From a virus: DNA of 22,156 nt. The stretch spans positions 1-22,156 of IMG/VR virus record IMGVR_UViG_3300027754_000482, one strand, 5' to 3'. Below are positions 19,874 through 22,156 of the stretch, piece after piece (position 1 is the first letter of the stretch; each line of letters opens with the position of its first letter). The position numbers and the translations under genes are program-made. Below the pieces are notes generated by a model that was not told where the DNA came from, did no database searches, and saw nothing but the letters and a program-made list of their open reading frames with translations.

Positions 19874-19891
19874 GTTACCGTTTCATTACAG
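19874..19891 (-). promoter_or_regulatory. Pho box upstream of pstS
   Basis: CTGTAAT, GAAA, CGGTAAC: two 7-bp half-sites separated by 4 A-rich bases, close to the PhoB consensus (CTGTCAT, 4 bp, CTGTCAT). A candidate -10 TAGTAT (19853-19858) lies downstream. It overlaps the 3' end of the lipase gene. Implies induction by host PhoB under phosphate starvation. Confidence 0.68.
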
Positions 19892-20650
19892 TTGGTTAAT
19901 TTTTTGCCCAGAGTCGCGAATCTTTTCCAACTTAGTTATATATCCGGTCATTAGATGATCCTGTATACCATCAAACAATCTGAAGTTTTTCAAATCATGC
20001 CAATGTGCCCGCAACCGATCTTTGAACCGTTGATATGTGGTTAATGGACGAATGTTGCCATAGAAGTTAATGTAGCACAATTCGCCATAGTGTTCAAATC
20101 CCAGGGCTTGTGGTGGTACATGTGTCACCAAGTCGTTGCAATTTACAAAACGCCAATGCGGTGATTTAATCTGTGCAATATATTCTTCATTACCCAAGCG
20201 TGGTGAACCAAATGTATATAGTTCAATATGGCTGTGCCCAGCAAATTCCAATTCCTGAACCAAATACAATGCCATGGCGGCACCCAAACTATGTCCAGTT
20301 ACATAAATGTCCTTGCCTTTGTGTTTCTCTGCCCAGGCTAATACCTCAGGTAATAGTTTACGAGCTTCTCTGCGGAATCCTTTGTGAACCCAACCAGTTC
20401 CATTGGTTTTGGGAAAAGCATTTAAATCTGCCAACAAATCGCTGGGCTGATTGGGTTGTGTACCGCGGCAAGTGATAATAACTTCTGTATCACTTGCGGC
20501 CAAATGTCCTTCAGCATCGTTATGCTCTAAAAACTTATACTCATTAAATCCCAATTGTGAAAATATTTCTTGATTGTCGTTATTGTAGGCAGAGTCTGAC
20601 AATTTTGCCATAAGTAGGGCGGCTTCTTCCAACGTAAGTAAATGTATCAT
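19886..20650 (-). CDS. Class 3 lipase (alpha/beta hydrolase)
   Basis: A 254-residue lipase of the class 3 family (PF01764 type). Nucleophile motif TGHSLGAA with S121, catalytic D173 in NDLVTHVPP and H232 in QDHLMTG; the oxyanion-side strand reads VIITCRGTQ with GW.HKGF further on. All three triad residues are present, so it should be active on acyl esters. No signal peptide is seen, so it would act in the cytoplasm, on host membranes, or after lysis. It may release fatty acids, alter membranes or help lysis; the substrate is unknown. SD GGAG lies before MIHLLTLEE. It is upstream of pstS and read-through could carry both. Confidence 0.9.
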   Translation of the reverse strand: MIHLLTLEEAALLMAKLSDSAYNNDNQEIFSQLGFNEYKFLEHNDAEGHLAASDTEVIITCRGTQPNQPSDLLADLNAFPKTNGTGWVHKGFRREARKLLPEVLAWAEKHKGKDIYVTGHSLGAAMALYLVQELEFAGHSHIELYTFGSPRLGNEEYIAQIKSPHWRFVNCNDLVTHVPPQALGFEHYGELCYINFYGNIRPLTTYQRFKDRLRAHWHDLKNFRLFDGIQDHLMTGYITKLEKIRDSGQKINQL

Positions 20651-20662
20651 TTTTGATCTCCA

Positions 20663-20854
20663 TTAAGATTTAAACGCTCGGTAAAGAGCAAATAGAACTA
20701 ACAGAATGGAAACAGTACAGATACCTATTTCAGCAATAGTGATTTCACCATCAAACGGATCTACTGCGGCGACTTCTTTTGCAGTATGCTGGACGGCTGG
20801 CTGACTTTTTTGATAATTGGTATACGCATGGTTATCGACGATTTGAATATTCAT
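20663..20854 (-). CDS. Small membrane protein
   Basis: A 63-residue protein with a polar N-terminal part (MNIQIVDNHAYTNYQ, PFDGE) and a C-terminal transmembrane helix (EIGICTVSILLVLFALYRAF), probably a tail-anchored form. SD AGGAGG lies 4 nt before ATG 20854. It precedes the lipase by 12 bp and could help deliver it to the membrane, but that is a guess. Confidence 0.7.
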   Translation of the reverse strand: MNIQIVDNHAYTNYQKSQPAVQHTAKEVAAVDPFDGEITIAEIGICTVSILLVLFALYRAFKS

Positions 20855-20880
20855 AAGACCTCCTGTTAGGCTATGAATAT

Positions 20881-21162
20881 TTATGCTTTATCTGTATTAT
20901 GGTATTTCAGTATAAAAAATGTTCTCATCTCCTCGTCGTAGAAATCCAAACAGATCACAGTTTCCCGGTAGCTTAACACACCGTTTCCCCCTAGACGAAC
21001 AGGGCTATCCCCAACCGGAACCCACCTGTCATGATGTCGGACGATGAACCCCAGTTCTCTGCGGCATCGCCAACTGATACTCATTGTGGCCACACCATGC
21101 TCTTGTAAGAGTCGTTGCTGTAGGGGTATCCATTCGTCACGAGTAAACTCCAACGGTTTCAT
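20881..21162 (-). CDS. Conserved small phage protein
   Basis: A 93-residue protein: MKPLEFTRDEWIPLQQRLLQ, ISWRCRRELGFIVRHHDRW, ETVICLDFYDEEMRTFFILK. The end resembles the F-(D/E)..FLL pattern of its neighbours, so they may be distant relatives. An alternative start lies at 21174 (MGIEMKP), overlapping the upstream gene by 10 bp; the ATG at 21162 fits the beginning of similar proteins better. Function unknown. Confidence 0.72.
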   Translation of the reverse strand: MKPLEFTRDEWIPLQQRLLQEHGVATMSISWRCRRELGFIVRHHDRWVPVGDSPVRLGGNGVLSYRETVICLDFYDEEMRTFFILKYHNTDKA

Positions 21163-21164
21163 TT

Positions 21165-21386
21165 CTATGCCCATACTAATAAAAATAATGTTAAATGTTC
21201 TGGATCTTTAAATGTAAATGTGGTATTTCCAAACATACTTTCAATAACCCAGGTGTTGGGTTCCATATCATCCCATGTCTTTAGCCGACCTCCTACCCAT
21301 GTACCTGGTCCAATGTTTTCACGACACCACTCTTGCATTGCACTGTTCAGATGAAATCGTGTATTGTTAAATGTAATGAAATTCAT
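21165..21386 (-). CDS. FLLRW-family small protein, LLVWA variant
   Basis: A 73-residue protein: MNFITFNNTRFHLNSAMQEW, CRENIGPGTW, then TFTFKDPEHLTLFLLVWA. Aligns with 21835-22038 (W..xxFGP..., TFSDPENKEWFLLRWS) and with the 54-residue gene at 5750. SD GAGGTGG before ATG 21386 straddles the upstream stop. Function unknown. Confidence 0.75.
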   Translation of the reverse strand: MNFITFNNTRFHLNSAMQEWCRENIGPGTWVGGRLKTWDDMEPNTWVIESMFGNTTFTFKDPEHLTLFLLVWA

Positions 21387-21393
21387 AACCACC

Positions 21394-21615
21394 TCATGCA
21401 TCTCTTATTACATCGAATGTATCGCCAAATTCATATCCCTGATGAGGATAAACTATCCGATTGCGTTCTCTACGATATACAGTAGTGAACCAATACCATC
21501 GACCGTTAATTTTGCGTGGCTTCCAAGTGTAATATGGCGTCCACGGACCTTGTGGCCCTGACCATTTTACAGATAATTCTCTGAGCTGCCTTATTAAATA
21601 CTCTGCCACTGTCAT
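21394..21615 (-). CDS. Conserved small phage protein
   Basis: A 73-residue protein: MTVAEYLIRQLRELSVKWSG, PQGPWTPYYTWKPRKINGRW, YWFTTVYRRERNRIVYPHQG. Tryptophan/Tyr/Arg-rich and well conserved in phages of this type, with no function. The ATG at 21615 fits the relatives; an in-frame ATG at 21630 overlapping the upstream gene is the alternative. Confidence 0.75.
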   Translation of the reverse strand: MTVAEYLIRQLRELSVKWSGPQGPWTPYYTWKPRKINGRWYWFTTVYRRERNRIVYPHQGYEFGDTFDVIRDA

Positions 21616-21616
21616 A

Positions 21617-21838
21617 TTAAAAGTATTCATCTGGTTCTGCAAAGTAATCCCAACCCTTGCCACCCAAGTCTCGCCACATAGCCCATTTGGCTTCTTCATC
21701 TTTACATGCTTGAGGCATGGTGTCACTACCCACTATGCATTCACATTGAGCGCAGTAATAGTTCATACCATTAGTTGGTTCATCATAATAGGCGACACCA
21801 CCACAGGGCATTACTATGTAGTCTGAATAATCAATCAT
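21617..21838 (-). CDS. Small Cys-containing conserved protein
   Basis: A 73-residue protein: MIDYSDYIVMPCGGVAYYDE, NYYCAQCECIVGSDTMPQAC, then a Trp-rich end (KWAMWRDLGGKGWDYF). Four to five cysteines (about 12, 35, 38, 40, 51) could bind zinc. Similar proteins occur in freshwater phages. SD GAGGTGG is formed by the last codons of the upstream gene; ATGA overlap. Confidence 0.76.
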   Translation of the reverse strand: MIDYSDYIVMPCGGVAYYDEPTNGMNYYCAQCECIVGSDTMPQACKDEEAKWAMWRDLGGKGWDYFAEPDEYF

Positions 21839-22038
21839 GACCACCTCAACAAGAACCATTCTTTATTTTCAGGATCACTAAATGTAATCCCCATGCAACT
21901 TACACCAGCCCAATAAGTCCATTTAGAATTTTTAGGACGGCGCGGACCAAACGTTTTCTCTACCCATTTAAGAATATCTGCTGGTTCACAGTCATATACA
22001 ACTAGTTCGTTTAGGCGAAATCCATTTTGTATATTCAT
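21835..22038 (-). CDS. FLLRW-family small protein
   Basis: A 67-residue protein: MNIQNGFRLNELVVYDCEPA, WVEKTFGPRRPKNSKW, GITFSDPENKEWFLLRWS. Likely a small alpha/beta fold. Its final codons double as the SD and start of the next gene. Start ATG 22038 overlaps the upstream stop as ATGA and has the same GAGGTGG SD. Function unknown. Confidence 0.75.
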   Translation of the reverse strand: MNIQNGFRLNELVVYDCEPADILKWVEKTFGPRRPKNSKWTYWAGVSCMGITFSDPENKEWFLLRWS

Positions 22039-22156
22039 GACCACCTCAATAAAAACATAACAGCATCATGTTCATTTTCAAATTCCAAAACCGGACGGCA
22101 ACCGACGGCGCAATAACGCGGTTCTTCTATAATCATATAATTACCGGGATAGTATT
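22035..22156 (-). CDS. FLLRW-family protein, 5' end outside window
   Basis: The last 39 or so residues of a gene that enters from the right edge: EEPRYCAVGCRPVLEFENEH, then DAVMFLLRWS. The LEFEN...FLLRWS end marks it as a relative of 21835-22038. Its end supplies GAGGTGG and the ATGA for that gene. Confidence 0.7.
   Translation of the reverse strand, partial: YYPGNYMIIEEPRYCAVGCRPVLEFENEHDAVMFLLRWS

Noticed and set aside
809-20475. Many plus-strand open frames (e.g. 809-1057, 3877-4383, 8652-9074, 15753-16226)
   Set aside because: They lie antisense to well-supported coupled genes, lack SD sites and recognisable motifs, and appear to be shadow frames.

Overview
The window looks like part of a large tailed-phage genome (Caudoviricetes, dsDNA). 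Every supported gene lies on the minus strand, so transcription runs from high to low coordinates. Genes are short and packed by ATGA or TAATG overlaps. Most products are small proteins of the kind found in phage accessory regions, mixed with nucleic-acid enzymes (ATP-dependent DNA ligase, RNA ligase, polynucleotide-kinase-like P-loop protein) and host-derived metabolic genes (pstS, class 3 lipase). No ribosomal, housekeeping or integrase genes were seen. The PstS sequence and the circularly permuted (two-piece) tmRNA point to a proteobacterial, perhaps betaproteobacterial freshwater, host; that is inference.

Layout in transcription order, right to left. (1) 22156-20663: small unknown proteins, several sharing a C-terminal F-L-L-R-W motif whose codons also form the Shine-Dalgarno (SD) site of the next gene. 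(2) 20650-18824: class 3 lipase, then pstS preceded by a Pho box and an inverted repeat that could mask its SD site. (3) 18820-18402: consensus promoter, permuted tmRNA and terminator; the tag reads ANDSHFNQDLRLAA. (4) 18365-16126: promoter, then small zinc-ribbon proteins including a Lar-like protein, a small membrane protein and three paralogs of the MNERI family. (5) 16091-14488: ParB-like protein and a possible GIY-YIG protein. (6) 14447-10317: a run of tiny genes with six more MNERI paralogs (consensus MNERIxxLA...KFAxLIVxEC...IKxHFGVE), single-span membrane proteins and Cys-rich proteins. (7) 10320-7030: kinase, cysteine phosphatase, SWIM-finger protein and RNA ligase, a possible RNA-repair set. 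(8) 7033-4834: unknown genes. (9) 4802-2606: strong promoter, an unknown protein, DNA ligase and an SGNH hydrolase. (10) 2596-1: small proteins, a nucleotidyltransferase, a DNA-binding protein and a Gly-rich coiled-coil protein.

Four near-identical sigma70-type promoters (4774, 5226, 8781, 18338) share more than their -35 and -10 boxes, including a direct repeat around the -35, and probably form one co-regulated class.

The most unusual signal is a 61-codon reading frame inside the DNA ligase gene, in another frame, with a strong SD site. Its translation and its DNA both resemble a stand-alone small membrane-protein gene 14 kb away (16942-17088). Other points of note are the phage-borne two-piece tmRNA, the two-layer control suggested for pstS, and gene ends that double as translational coupling cassettes.
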